This document shows, one piece after another, positions 24,288-32,741 of a DNA stretch of 33,527 bases. Under the pieces are notes generated by a model, which was given only the letters and a program-made list of their open reading frames with translations, did no database searches and was not told where the DNA came from. The translations under genes and the position numbers were made by a program. The stretch is from positions 1 through 33,527 of IMG/VR virus record IMGVR_UViG_3300033143_000672; one strand, 5' to 3'. Each line of letters begins with the position of its first letter. The stretch's first letter is position 1. The stretch comes from a virus.

Positions 24288-26324
24288 GACAGGACATACT
24301 CCACTAGCACAACCTTCATCATCCAGTTCGCTCTCAAAATCCGTGTTATCCCAGTCTACCTCTACTAATGAATTAAAGTAATCATAAAACTTTTCTTTAT
24401 TTACATACTCTTGTGGTAAATACTCAAACCCTAGGTCTTCTGCACTAACCGTAGGATCATTCTTAAATAAGAAACTAACACCCACATATATATGCCAATT
24501 ATCTAATAACCAATCTACTATCACATCCTTCTCATCCTTAGTATAATAAATTGTATTAGATACATTTTGATCACAATAGTACATCTGTATCTTTTTATAT
24601 CTCTCTAACTGTTGTAGTGCTGTCTCTGTATTAATTTCCAAAGTTTCCATACTACCATCTTTTCTATACACGTCTACTTTTTCAAAATCTCCACCTTCAT
24701 AGTTAACTGGTACACATACTAAAACTCCAGAGTTATCAGAAGGATTACTAATTACAGTATACCCAGCTATACGTAAAGATTCTACTTTAGGGTCATGCTT
24801 ACTAAAATTAATCCAGTTAAATAAATACTTCGCAGAGGGTTTATGCACTCCTTCATATGTATCCATTATCTTACCCAGTGTACCACTTGGTTTAACGGTA
24901 GTAACATTCTTAGGCCATTCAAGTTCTAATTCTTGTGACATTGTACGCGCAGCAGTAACAGCAGAGTATTTCATATTCTTCCAATCATACTCTGTCATAT
25001 CTTCCCGCTTAGCAATCCCTGTTGCTCCTACACCACATAAGCGCAAGAACTCATTATTCTTATGCCAAGATTCCTGTAGAATACCATCACGTAGGTCAAC
25101 TACTGTCTGCCTATAGTTAGCTCTAGCAATTAATGTAGTTGCTTTATGTAATCCTGCTGAATCACCAAAGAACTTTCCTACATCAATCTCTACAAGATTA
25201 CAGAAAGATTTATTTCCAAGTAGTATCTCAGCACAAGGATTTAATCCGGAGAACCAAGGTGCTCTCTTCTTGGCTGTCTGCCCATTAATAAAACCGGGTT
25301 CTGAACCTCCTGCATCTATCATCATCTGAAAGATTTTATCTAGTTCTTCTCTAGGCGGCTTATTGTAAAAAACAATCGAATTATTACTCTGTTGCTTATG
25401 TTTATACCCTTCCTCATAACAGTTACTTTTGAACTTAGCAAATTCTGCCCACTCATCACTATCATATTCCACCAATGCAATTTCTGCACTTCGGCGCGAG
25501 GATAACACTGTACCGAGTAAATTAAGAAGCTCTACTATATCTAACTTGGATAGTAAACCACCTGCGCGGCGATTCATTATCTCCGTGATTTTAACAGCTG
25601 CTTTAGAGTATGGTTCATAACCTGAGCTAATCCACCCATATCCACTTAATCGTCCACCTGCGCCTCGAATTTCACTGAAGTCGAGTACCAATGTGTGAGC
25701 TTTGTATTTTCCAGCCAATATCTTTCCAATAGACTTCGCCCATGACTCCGCGGAGTCCCCAATACTAATAGTCCATACTCCGTCCGTGAATGACTCATCA
25801 TTAGACTCTCTACCTTTTTCATCGTGTCTTCTGGTAGACGGTATAACTTGTATGTTTTGTATAACTTTTCTGAATCCATTTAATGTACCTACTTTAGGGG
25901 TAAACCCTACTCCACAACCCTGCAATAATAGCCAAAATGCATCTACTACGTCATACATTGTTTCTATTTCTGTATGTGAACAATTAAACATAGACGCTTC
26001 TCGTCTTTTAGCTATATCTGTACCACCTAGCCATAATGTTCTTCCAGAAGGTAAGGCCTTACGCTCTAGCATTAATTGTCTCAGTTCTTCTAATTCAAAC
26101 TCTTGTTTATCTGTTAACATTACCCATTCGGATATATCTTCAGTTACATCATGTAACGGCATATTTGGTAATATATTATGAGTTAATGCTCTTTCCCATA
26201 ACCATCTTTGGTGGGTAATTACTCTGTCTATTACCTCATCCCATTCTTCAAATATAGTACCTTCTTTATTTAAAGGTCTACAGTAAGTTCTTCTTGTTAC
26301 AATCTCTGCTCTTATACTAGGCAT
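24282..26324 (-). CDS. Class II (adenosylcobalamin-dependent) ribonucleoside-triphosphate reductase, monomeric
   Basis: The 680-residue enzyme reduces ribonucleotides to deoxyribonucleotides for phage DNA synthesis and needs vitamin B12 but no oxygen or second subunit. It matches the Lactobacillus leichmannii RTPR type. Cys115 in MFNCS and Cys375 form the active-site redox pair. NPCAEILL holds the radical Cys364 and Glu366, with the same 11-residue spacing to Cys375 as Cys408/Cys419 in that enzyme. The C-terminal GCASGVCPVK (Cys672/Cys677) is the thiol relay pair. Other matches are ALPSGRTLWLGGT and TVKPSGTLGK. It directly abuts the dUTPase gene (TAAATG) and is the last gene of the minus operon. 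No thioredoxin is encoded in the window, so host reductants are presumably used. Confidence 0.95.
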   Translation of the reverse strand: MPSIRAEIVTRRTYCRPLNKEGTIFEEWDEVIDRVITHQRWLWERALTHNILPNMPLHDVTEDISEWVMLTDKQEFELEELRQLMLERKALPSGRTLWLGGTDIAKRREASMFNCSHTEIETMYDVVDAFWLLLQGCGVGFTPKVGTLNGFRKVIQNIQVIPSTRRHDEKGRESNDESFTDGVWTISIGDSAESWAKSIGKILAGKYKAHTLVLDFSEIRGAGGRLSGYGWISSGYEPYSKAAVKITEIMNRRAGGLLSKLDIVELLNLLGTVLSSRRSAEIALVEYDSDEWAEFAKFKSNCYEEGYKHKQQSNNSIVFYNKPPREELDKIFQMMIDAGGSEPGFINGQTAKKRAPWFSGLNPCAEILLGNKSFCNLVEIDVGKFFGDSAGLHKATTLIARANYRQTVVDLRDGILQESWHKNNEFLRLCGVGATGIAKREDMTEYDWKNMKYSAVTAARTMSQELELEWPKNVTTVKPSGTLGKIMDTYEGVHKPSAKYLFNWINFSKHDPKVESLRIAGYTVISNPSDNSGVLVCVPVNYEGGDFEKVDVYRKDGSMETLEINTETALQQLERYKKIQMYYCDQNVSNTIYYTKDEKDVIVDWLLDNWHIYVGVSFLFKNDPTVSAEDLGFEYLPQEYVNKEKFYDYFNSLVEVDWDNTDFESELDDEGCASGVCPVK

Positions 26325-26774
26325 TTATTCTGTTCCTGTACTTCCGAAGCCACCTTCTCCACGTTCTGTTTCTGAAAGCTGTTCGTTAGGTATTACTCGT
26401 AATTTATTAAGAGCTACTGGTACTATAATAAGTTGTGCGAATCTATCGTACTGTTTAATCTCTACATCCATATGCCCATCATTAACTAGAAAAACCATAA
26501 GTTCACCTCGATAATCTGAGTCAATACACCCTGCTGTGTTTGCTAACCCTACTCTACTATTACACCCTAAACCACTTCGCGGCAGTATAAGTCCCATGTG
26601 GCGTCTAGGTACTTCTATCTTTACACCAGTATGAACTTTAACTTTTCCACCTTTTGCTAAAGTGAATGTTTCATTGTTAGAGCGCAAGTCCCAACCCGCA
26701 TCCCATGAGTTCTTCTTATATGGCATACATTCTTCGTTATCTAATATTATATTAATACTCGCTCTGCTACTCAA
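26325..26774 (-). CDS. dut: dUTPase (dUTP diphosphatase)
   Basis: The 149-residue protein has all five motifs of trimeric dUTPases: DAGWDL (25-30), PRSGLG (65-70), GCIDSDYRGEL (82-92, catalytic Asp85), RFAQLIIVP (111-119), and the C-terminal RGEGGFGSTG lid (138-147). It hydrolyses dUTP to dUMP, keeping uracil out of DNA and feeding dTMP synthesis. The start is TTG, overlapping the exonuclease stop (TTGA), with GGGAG seven bases upstream. The first in-frame ATG would remove the first beta strand, so TTG is preferred. Placement beside the reductase gives a nucleotide-supply pair. Confidence 0.96.
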   Translation of the reverse strand: MSSRASINIILDNEECMPYKKNSWDAGWDLRSNNETFTLAKGGKVKVHTGVKIEVPRRHMGLILPRSGLGCNSRVGLANTAGCIDSDYRGELMVFLVNDGHMDVEIKQYDRFAQLIIVPVALNKLRVIPNEQLSETERGEGGFGSTGTE

Positions 26775-27598
26775 TTTATTTCTCCCGCTATCTCTTGTAT
26801 ATTTTCTTTACCTATTGCTTCTCTACAATATGTTGGTAAGTCCATTAGTTCATAATTTGTTAATAGTGTTTCTTTAAAATCATTAAGATTCTGCATAAAT
26901 TTTCTATTGTCTGCTATAGGTAGAGCAGCGTAGATATCATATGCAGTACCATACTGCCTTACTAAGTCTTGAGCACGTTTAATGCCAACTCCAGGGACAC
27001 CAGGAACATTATCGCCCTTATCCCCCATAAGTACTTTAATACTTATATGATCTTCAACCTCATAGTCATAATGGCTAGACCAAGTATTTACACTAATCTC
27101 TTTTCTTGTTACAAAGGAGAATCTTGATACTTTATCATTTATCATTAAGTCCCAATCCTTATCAGAACTAATAAGCCAAACATGTTCATAGTTATCTACC
27201 ATCACATCTGCTAAGTAGGCTGCTATATCATCAGCTTCAACACCTTTAAATCTAAATGCGCTATACTGATCTTTCAGCATATCAAAGGCTCTATTAAATT
27301 CATCTAAGAATTCCTTAAAGTCTTGTTCTTCCTGCTCTGTTTGCTTGGCTCGCATCTCTTTTCTATTACCTTTATAGTCTGGATATATAGCTTCTCTATA
27401 TGTAGAGCCACCATCCCCTAAGACTATAACTTTTCCTGCTTTATACGAGCCTGCCAAAGATTGTACTGTCTTTACATATTCTGCTGCAAAGACTTTTCTA
27501 TTTGCATACTTATATCTAAAAGCTAAGTTAAGACCATCTACTACCATCAGATTTTTAAACTTACTTTTATCTGTATATTCTTTAAATTGTTTTCCCAT
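26771..27598 (-). CDS. 5'-3' flap exonuclease (FEN, T5 D15-like)
   Basis: The 275-residue protein matches phage flap endonuclease/exonucleases such as T5 D15 (291 residues). Metal ligands appear in order: Asp21 in VDGLNLAFRY, Asp62 in LGDGGSTYRE, Glu121/Asp123/Asp124 in VEADDIAAYL, Asp146/Asp148 in SSDKDWD, and Asp193/Asp196 in GDKGDNVPG. The helix-hairpin-helix region NVPGVPGVGIKRAQDLV follows, and a basic arch (YPDYKGNRKEMRAK) lies at 72-85. It removes RNA primers and 5' flaps during replication and recombination. The ATG abuts the stop of the upstream nuclease gene, and the stop overlaps the dUTPase start. Confidence 0.94.
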   Translation of the reverse strand: MGKQFKEYTDKSKFKNLMVVDGLNLAFRYKYANRKVFAAEYVKTVQSLAGSYKAGKVIVLGDGGSTYREAIYPDYKGNRKEMRAKQTEQEEQDFKEFLDEFNRAFDMLKDQYSAFRFKGVEADDIAAYLADVMVDNYEHVWLISSDKDWDLMINDKVSRFSFVTRKEISVNTWSSHYDYEVEDHISIKVLMGDKGDNVPGVPGVGIKRAQDLVRQYGTAYDIYAALPIADNRKFMQNLNDFKETLLTNYELMDLPTYCREAIGKENIQEIAGEIN

Positions 27599-28057
27599 TT
27601 ATTTTATAAACTCCACATCCTCATATTTTAGCCAGTCTTCCAACTTAGCTATATAAAATCTCATATCTGCATGTACATAATATGAATATCTGTACTTATA
27701 CATTTTACAAGGTTCTTCTTCAAAAGCTACAAATAGCTTACTTCTATCAAACTTAAATATAAGAAGTGGGTCTTTATCTGTTTGAATTCCTTGTCTAACT
27801 GCTTGTTTCCACCACTCTGTAAGTTGTGGGTCTTTACTCGTTAAAATCTTACTTGTAAAGTGATCGTCTTTGTAATGCTTTACTTCTACACAATAGAAGT
27901 TCTTTTCGTTAGGGATATATAAATCACCCTTTAATCCGTGGGTTGGCGCGAGGGCACCACTTCCTGGTGTACGTTGCCAATTTAGTCCAGTTTTATCTAT
28001 AAGTACTTTCTTAACGGCTGCTTCTGCACGGGCACCCTTTTGTCTACTATCTACCAT
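27599..28057 (-). CDS. PD-(D/E)XK nuclease, Holliday-junction-resolvase-like
   Basis: The 152-residue protein carries a restriction-endonuclease-type core: RQKGARAE with Glu12, a GLKGDLYIP segment with Asp45, and CVEVKHYK with Glu58-x-Lys60. The Arg-x-Lys-Gly-x-x-x-Glu start and TPGSGAL segment are like archaeal Hjc and phage resolvase-type proteins. It probably resolves branched DNA made during recombination and replication, consistent with neighbours SbcC/SbcD and FEN. A VRR-NUC type or general DNA repair nuclease is an alternative. The ATG follows directly on the upstream stop with GGAG just before it. Confidence 0.75.
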   Translation of the reverse strand: MVDSRQKGARAEAAVKKVLIDKTGLNWQRTPGSGALAPTHGLKGDLYIPNEKNFYCVEVKHYKDDHFTSKILTSKDPQLTEWWKQAVRQGIQTDKDPLLIFKFDRSKLFVAFEEEPCKMYKYRYSYYVHADMRFYIAKLEDWLKYEDVEFIK

Positions 28058-28255
28058 TTATCTCCATTCCTCTCTGCTACATATAGAACACTTGTATCCG
28101 GAATCATTATGTCCATGTCCTGTATACTCCCACTTATGTTCACATATTGCTTGCAACGCATCTATAGCATCATTATACTCTCTAGCTAATCTATTAACTT
28201 CAAATAACTTTTCCTGTAGCTCAGCTATTCCTTGTTTAATTAATTTCTTATCCAT
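28058..28255 (-). CDS. Small CxxC (zinc-ribbon-like) protein, function unknown
   Basis: This 65-residue protein has a charged helix (residues 1-37, heptad-like, LIKQGIAELQEKLFEVNRLA) followed by CEHKWEYTGHGHNDSGYKCSICSREEW. Cys38-x-His and Cys56-x2-Cys59 with nearby His residues could bind one zinc ion. The start has GAGG just upstream inside the previous gene, and the two genes overlap by eight bases. Similar small zinc proteins lie in early operons of T5-like phages, but I know no function for them. DNA or protein binding is a guess. Confidence 0.6.
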   Translation of the reverse strand: MDKKLIKQGIAELQEKLFEVNRLAREYNDAIDALQAICEHKWEYTGHGHNDSGYKCSICSREEWR

Positions 28256-28643
28256 CTGTTACCTCTTTAAACTTAGTTGCAGATACATCAGAAGGAGTCA
28301 TAGTTGCCCCCATACATATCAATTCAATATCTAAATATTTAAAAATATCCGTTTCTTCATTATAATCTGCTTTAATAACTTGAAAACCCGGCACTATATA
28401 ACAAGACTCTACCAATTCCTTTACTTCACATATTATATGTAACTCATCATTCTTAATGAAGCTATTTAACACAGTACCTACATGATTAGTAGTATCAAAA
28501 CCTTCAAATATATTAATATCAAACCTATCTATAGTCTCTTGCATTTGTTTTAGGTTTTCTAATGAGAACTTATCTCCGTGAGACATAGTATCTTGTGGCT
28601 TAGTTTCTAAAGTTGCTGTTATACACGTTACTATTTTATCCAT
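28248..28643 (-). CDS. Prohead-protease-like fold without catalytic residues, in the replication operon
   Basis: The 131-residue protein aligns by eye with the protease part of this phage's own capsid fusion. Residues 56-73 match protease 72-89 without gaps (shared Gly, Val, Asn, Leu-His, Glu). Residues 86-117 match protease 112-143 without gaps, with 12 identities in 32 (GF-V-A-Y, TD-F, D-EL, P). The ten residues missing between the blocks are the helix before catalytic Ser110; Phe49 and Thr51 stand at the catalytic His positions. It would therefore have the fold but no protease activity. It overlaps the genes on both sides, so it is made with the replication proteins. Function is unknown. 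A chance resemblance between beta-rich proteins is the alternative. Confidence 0.5.
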   Translation of the reverse strand: MDKIVTCITATLETKPQDTMSHGDKFSLENLKQMQETIDRFDINIFEGFDTTNHVGTVLNSFIKNDELHIICEVKELVESCYIVPGFQVIKADYNEETDIFKYLDIELICMGATMTPSDVSATKFKEVTDG

Positions 28644-30480
28644 GATCTACCCTGCTTATTCTATTTTCCTTTATTATATGTATCTGTGGTATTAACGGAT
28701 GGGAGTATTCATGAGATACTAAGAAAGTGTTTAATTCCTTTTCGTTGTGTAGTAACTCTATTAACTTCTCTTTTCCTGAGTCATCTAGTACACCCATTAC
28801 TTCATCCAAAAACAATATATTTAATTTAGTGGATGAAATAGCAGCCATTAGTTTTCTAATAGCTAATAATGTTGAGGTATTGATTCTTGCAAGCTCGCCT
28901 GCAGACAATTCTTCAATAGTTATTGTTTTACCATCATCTATTATGTCAACATTTAACTTCTCACCCTGTAATACGAATACTATTTGAAATTGTCCAGAAG
29001 ATAGCTCTTCTAAATATAAGTTTATTTGTAACTCTAAATCTTTAATTAGATAGTCTAGCTTATACCCTATTAACCCATTAGTACTAAAAGCTTTCTTAAG
29101 TACTTCTAAGTTAGCTTTTAATTTCATTAAATCCTTATTATCTTTATGCAACGTACCTAATTGAGCTTTATACTCAGTTAGTTGCTCTTTGATAACATCC
29201 ACTTTAGAGTTATGCTGGTCTATTAAACTATTCTCCTTACTAATTTTAGTAATTCTCGATTGTATATCAGTTATCTCTTTAGATAATTTAGTTATATTAC
29301 TACTTAAGTCTTTTTCAATTATAACGTCGTTTTGCAACTCATCATCAATCAAAATAGATAGTCTTGTTAGTTCATCTTCTACCTTATTTTTTTCTGCTAG
29401 TCTCTTCTCTGTTTTCGTTATTTCAGATAGCTTTTCTACTATAACTTTCTTTTCAAAATTTACTTTAGTTAAATCCTTTCGTATTTCCAATATAGATTCT
29501 GTATTAACATCTATTATACGTTGCTTTTCTTCCTGGTCTATTTTACTAGAGCACACGTGACATACATCACCTAATTTCTCTATCTTTGTTATTTCATTTT
29601 TTAGTAGTGTGCCTTTGGTAGTTAATTCTACTGATTGCTTATTTAAGGTCGTATTACTACTATTTAATTCGCGTTTATTTGCTGGTACAAGTATAGCTTC
29701 ACTAATAATGCTTATATCAAGACCATTCCTTAATTTTTTATATTGGTTATTAGCATTTATCTCTTTATTTGTTTTAGTTAAAGTAGATAACTCTGCTTTA
29801 TTATCTGATAATTCATCTATTTTTGCATTATCTAAAACAGGTAGGTTTTGTACTATCTTATGTGTTAAATCATCGTCTATATGTGAATCAATCCATGCTG
29901 TAATCGTACTAAGTTTACCACTTAACGTTGCTATGTCTGTAGTAATTGCAGAGCTAGCTTTTTTAAATATATCATGAGTTACTAAGTAGTTATTTAGATT
30001 AAATAGTGTTACAAGGAACTTCTTTCGTGTAGTATCAGTTGCCTTTAAGAACTCCAAGCTATTTGTAGAGCTTTGGTATATTAACTGTGTAAATGTCTTA
30101 AAATCTAAACCTAATATTTCTTGTATTGTTTTAAACGTATTTGTTGAGCTATGAGAAGAGATATCTTCTCCATTTTTTAATAATTGTAATTTAATTGTTG
30201 ACTTTCTTACTAATATAACTTTATATGTATCATTATCGCTAATAAAATCTAATTCAGCATATAAGGACGGTTTGTCAATATATCTGTTAGGTATGCTTTG
30301 CTTCTTTATACCCCTAGAGTTTTTTCCATATAATACTTCCTCAATAATTAATGGTATAGAAGATTTACCACTTCCATTACTTCCACTAATTTGGGCTATA
30401 TTATTACCTACAAAAGATATGTGGTTATCTTCACCGTAGGAAAAGAAGTTACTCCATTTCATCTCCTTTATAGTAATCAT
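28636..30480 (-). CDS. SbcC/Rad50-like recombination ATPase (T5 D13, T4 gp46 type)
   Basis: The 614-residue protein has the ABC-ATPase halves split by coiled coil. Walker A is GSNGSGKS (33-40). Long coiled-coil arms meet at a zinc hook Cys307-x2-Cys310. The signature LSAGE lies at 525-529, Walker B LFLDE at 556-560, and the switch His near 590 (LVSHEYS). With the SbcD-like nuclease encoded upstream it forms the complex that processes DNA ends and hairpins for recombination-dependent replication. The start has GAAGG six bases upstream, inside the SbcD gene, and the two genes overlap by 32 bases. The length fits phage versions, which have shorter arms than cellular SbcC. Confidence 0.95.
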   Translation of the reverse strand: MITIKEMKWSNFFSYGEDNHISFVGNNIAQISGSNGSGKSSIPLIIEEVLYGKNSRGIKKQSIPNRYIDKPSLYAELDFISDNDTYKVILVRKSTIKLQLLKNGEDISSHSSTNTFKTIQEILGLDFKTFTQLIYQSSTNSLEFLKATDTTRKKFLVTLFNLNNYLVTHDIFKKASSAITTDIATLSGKLSTITAWIDSHIDDDLTHKIVQNLPVLDNAKIDELSDNKAELSTLTKTNKEINANNQYKKLRNGLDISIISEAILVPANKRELNSSNTTLNKQSVELTTKGTLLKNEITKIEKLGDVCHVCSSKIDQEEKQRIIDVNTESILEIRKDLTKVNFEKKVIVEKLSEITKTEKRLAEKNKVEDELTRLSILIDDELQNDVIIEKDLSSNITKLSKEITDIQSRITKISKENSLIDQHNSKVDVIKEQLTEYKAQLGTLHKDNKDLMKLKANLEVLKKAFSTNGLIGYKLDYLIKDLELQINLYLEELSSGQFQIVFVLQGEKLNVDIIDDGKTITIEELSAGELARINTSTLLAIRKLMAAISSTKLNILFLDEVMGVLDDSGKEKLIELLHNEKELNTFLVSHEYSHPLIPQIHIIKENRISRVDHG

Positions 30481-31399
30481 TAAATACCTTCAATATATCC
30501 TCTACATCACTATCACCCAATTCTAATATAGTTCTTAAGTATAATTCTAACTCTTCAACTAAAGAAATATCTTTTAGGTTTAGTACTGTTTCTGATTTTT
30601 TACTTATTACTTTCTTATCTATTAATGTTGAGTTTGTATCTACATTAGATAATTCAAGTATATTTCCTGTTATTTCATATATCGTATGGTCATATGTAGT
30701 TGGTATAACTTCTGCCTCACTACTTACCGTAGCCCTTATAAGCTGTGGTAATTCTAAATCAATCCATTCATGCTCTAGTGTTTCTGTATCAAATATAATC
30801 ACTCCATTAGTTATTTTCGATCTATGGAATGTTATAGCTAATGGGCTACCTGGATATATTATATTTAATTGACTATTTGAATACGAGTGTAAATCACCAG
30901 CTAAGACAATATCCCATTGATTTAATAAATCTAAGTCTATTTCTGGAATTACATGAGGTGGGATACTACCACGCACATGAGTACATAGTATTCTGTTTGA
31001 AAAGTCTTTAGACTTAAACTTCTTTAGATGTGTATATGGAATTATGTCCATACCGTGGATTTCTGTTATACCACAAATAATATGTATATTACTGTTTATT
31101 TTATTACTTGCAGAATCTAAGTACTTAAGGAACGTTTGGCCTTTCTTAGTTGCTTCATGGTTTCCGTCATATATGAAAGTAGGTATTGATACATCACCAA
31201 TAAAATCAAAGAACATACCGATCTCTTCTGGGTTAGGTATGTTGTCAAATATATCCCCGCCTAGTATATGTATATCGCATTGACTTTCTAATTCATATAT
31301 TTTCTTATAAAGTAGCTTATATCTTTCTATCTGCCATTTCTTAGGTACATTCTTTTGGCCTAATTTAATATGCCAATCTGCGCTAAATAGAACCTTCAT
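30449..31399 (-). CDS. SbcD/Mre11-like nuclease (T5 D12, T4 gp47 type)
   Basis: The 316-residue protein has the calcineurin-like phosphoesterase motifs that bind two metal ions: FSADWH (Asp8, His10), GGDIFDN (Asp49), YDGNHE (Asn80, His81), CTHVRG (His141) and AGDLHS (His171). It is the nuclease partner of the SbcC-like ATPase. The C-terminal third lacks motifs and should contact the ATPase and DNA. The ATG shares one base with the stop of the small gene upstream. Order helicase, small gene, SbcD, SbcC and FEN parallels T5 D10-D15. Confidence 0.95.
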   Translation of the reverse strand: MKVLFSADWHIKLGQKNVPKKWQIERYKLLYKKIYELESQCDIHILGGDIFDNIPNPEEIGMFFDFIGDVSIPTFIYDGNHEATKKGQTFLKYLDSASNKINSNIHIICGITEIHGMDIIPYTHLKKFKSKDFSNRILCTHVRGSIPPHVIPEIDLDLLNQWDIVLAGDLHSYSNSQLNIIYPGSPLAITFHRSKITNGVIIFDTETLEHEWIDLELPQLIRATVSSEAEVIPTTYDHTIYEITGNILELSNVDTNSTLIDKKVISKKSETVLNLKDISLVEELELYLRTILELGDSDVEDILKVFNDYYKGDEME

Positions 31400-31611
31400 T
31401 AAATAATACCGTTCTTCTTTAGGTCTATAATATCATGTATATTAATATTAGGACATTCTGCTAACTTTTCTATAATAGCACTATCAATAGTTGAATTACT
31501 ACTATTATCTATTACTTCTTCATATTGCAAACTTAACCAGTTCCCTATAAACATGCCATTTTTATCTGATATTTGCCCTGTAGCGGGGTCGTACTCTAGT
31601 ATTACTTTCAT
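31399..31611 (-). CDS. Small protein of unknown function before SbcD
   Basis: The chosen ATG at 31611 gives 70 residues (MKVILEYDPATGQISDKNG...). GGAG at 31618-31621 lies six bases before it. A TTG four codons upstream would overlap this ribosome site and is rejected. The N-terminal half looks like a small beta sheet (VILEYDPATGQISDKNGMFIG), and the C-terminal half is a helix with acidic residues. It occupies the position of T5 D11, between the helicase region and the SbcD gene, and its stop overlaps the SbcD start. No known domain was recognised. Confidence 0.7.
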   Translation of the reverse strand: MKVILEYDPATGQISDKNGMFIGNWLSLQYEEVIDNSSNSTIDSAIIEKLAECPNINIHDIIDLKKNGII

Positions 31612-31628
31612 ATTTTTCTCCAAAAGAG

Positions 31629-31653
31629 AAGAGGCTACGCATTGTAGCCTCTT
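31629..31653 (-). terminator. Hairpin between the SSB and SbcD-side genes
   Basis: AAGAGGCTAC (31629-31638) and GTAGCCTCTT (31644-31653) form ten perfect pairs with a five-base loop. On the minus strand it is followed by CTCTTTTGG, a weak T-run that runs into the next ribosome site. A partial terminator would let SSB be made in excess over the nuclease genes; a processing site is equally possible. Confidence 0.6.
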
Positions 31654-31679
31654 AACTCTATTTTATATTATAACTAAGA

Positions 31680-32330
31680 TTAAAACGGAATATCGTCATC
31701 CAGTTCATCTACTGCTGCAGGGTCAACATTCTTTTCTTCTTCTGCACCACTTAACCATGCTTGATCAATAAAGGCTTTTTGAGCCTCTGCTGTTGGGCGA
31801 GGAATAATAGCATCAATGGATTTAATATCTTTAATTATTTCCATTTCATCATCGGATAAAGCACGTACTTCAATAAGTCTATCCTTTAACTTATACTCAA
31901 CGTTAAACGCATGATTACCAGTACTCTTCTTATCTACAATACAATCCCATCCGGTTACTGGGTCAGTAGGGTCGCCTATTTCAGCAGCTAATTCCTGTAT
32001 TTGGGCAAATAACTTTTTCTTAAGACCAAGTAACTTTAACTTATTGTCTTTAAGATCAATTGCCTGTACAGCGTATGACCATACACATTTTTCATCTGGA
32101 AATGATTCACGAAAGTAATCTCTTTCCATATTAGTAAAACGTTCTTGCTCTCTATCAAATGCTAAGCACTCTACAGGTATACTAGCTCCACCTTTTAATT
32201 TCTTCCAGTAGCAGTATCTAGGAAGTATATCCCCTACTAATCTGAATCTTGTTTCTCCAAGCTCTAACTTTATGTACTCTAACTCACTCTTCTTTGCAGA
32301 ACCATGAGCATTACTAAATGATAATCCCAT
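31680..32330 (-). CDS. Single-stranded DNA-binding protein with acidic C-terminal tail
   Basis: The 216-residue protein ends DELDDDIPF, the acidic tail plus hydrophobic tip that SSB proteins use to recruit partners. The core (residues 20-150) is rich in Tyr, Trp, Lys and Arg with strands such as RFRLVGDILPRYCYW and ECLAFDREQERF. The segment GDPTDPVTGWDCIVDKKSTG, then AFNVEYKLK, recalls gp32-type phage SSBs. It would coat exposed single strands during replication and help the helicase and recombination nucleases. AAGGAG lies just before the ATG, overlapping the preceding gene's end (TAAATG). A hairpin after the stop suggests it is expressed more than the genes beyond. Confidence 0.85.
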   Translation of the reverse strand: MGLSFSNAHGSAKKSELEYIKLELGETRFRLVGDILPRYCYWKKLKGGASIPVECLAFDREQERFTNMERDYFRESFPDEKCVWSYAVQAIDLKDNKLKLLGLKKKLFAQIQELAAEIGDPTDPVTGWDCIVDKKSTGNHAFNVEYKLKDRLIEVRALSDDEMEIIKDIKSIDAIIPRPTAEAQKAFIDQAWLSGAEEEKNVDPAAVDELDDDIPF

Positions 32331-32741
32331 TTAATCTCCTTCATAAACAAAATAAACATTATGTTCGTCAATAACTAATAATCTATTTGTTTTTAATTTA
32401 TCAATATCGTAATCAGCAACTACCCTCCAAATGGGTAGAAATGTTACTTTCTTCTTTGTGTTTAAGTATGTGAACATACTTCGTTTACTTAATAAATCAA
32501 GATATACGTATCTCTCATTATCGGTTGCACTTTCATAATTGAGTAAAAAACTATCTATATCAATTATAAAATTCTGTTTATCATTAGCATGTAAGTAATA
32601 TAGTGCATACATCCACTTATTTTTTACTAATGAATTTGGTAAGCTCTGATCTTGCAAAAACGCGTTAGATAAGTACTTACATATTAATTTCATATCACCT
32701 TTTGTTTCTTTTTTTAACTTTTCCCAATTGAGTCTAAGCAT
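32331..32741 (-). CDS. Unknown protein between helicase and SSB
   Basis: The 136-residue protein is rich in Lys, Leu, Tyr and Asn. It has a mainly helical first two thirds (KLKKETKGDMKLICKYLSNAF, NKWMYALYYLHANDKQNF) and a beta-type end (FLPIWRVVADYD, LLVIDEHNVYFVYEGD). It overlaps the helicase gene by eight bases and directly abuts the SSB start, so it is translated as part of the replication operon. No catalytic motif or zinc cluster is visible. Helicase loader or accessory factor is possible from position only. Confidence 0.65.
   Translation of the reverse strand: MLRLNWEKLKKETKGDMKLICKYLSNAFLQDQSLPNSLVKNKWMYALYYLHANDKQNFIIDIDSFLLNYESATDNERYVYLDLLSKRSMFTYLNTKKKVTFLPIWRVVADYDIDKLKTNRLLVIDEHNVYFVYEGD

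Noticed and set aside
25702-26181. 159-codon open frame on the plus strand
   Set aside because: It is opposite the reductase gene with intact active-site motifs; its Cys/Ser-rich content is typical of antisense reading.
29189-29977. Two open frames of over 120 codons on the plus strand
   Set aside because: Both are antisense to the SbcC-like coiled coil. Their hydrophobic Ser/Leu-rich products reflect Lys/Glu-rich codons on the real strand.
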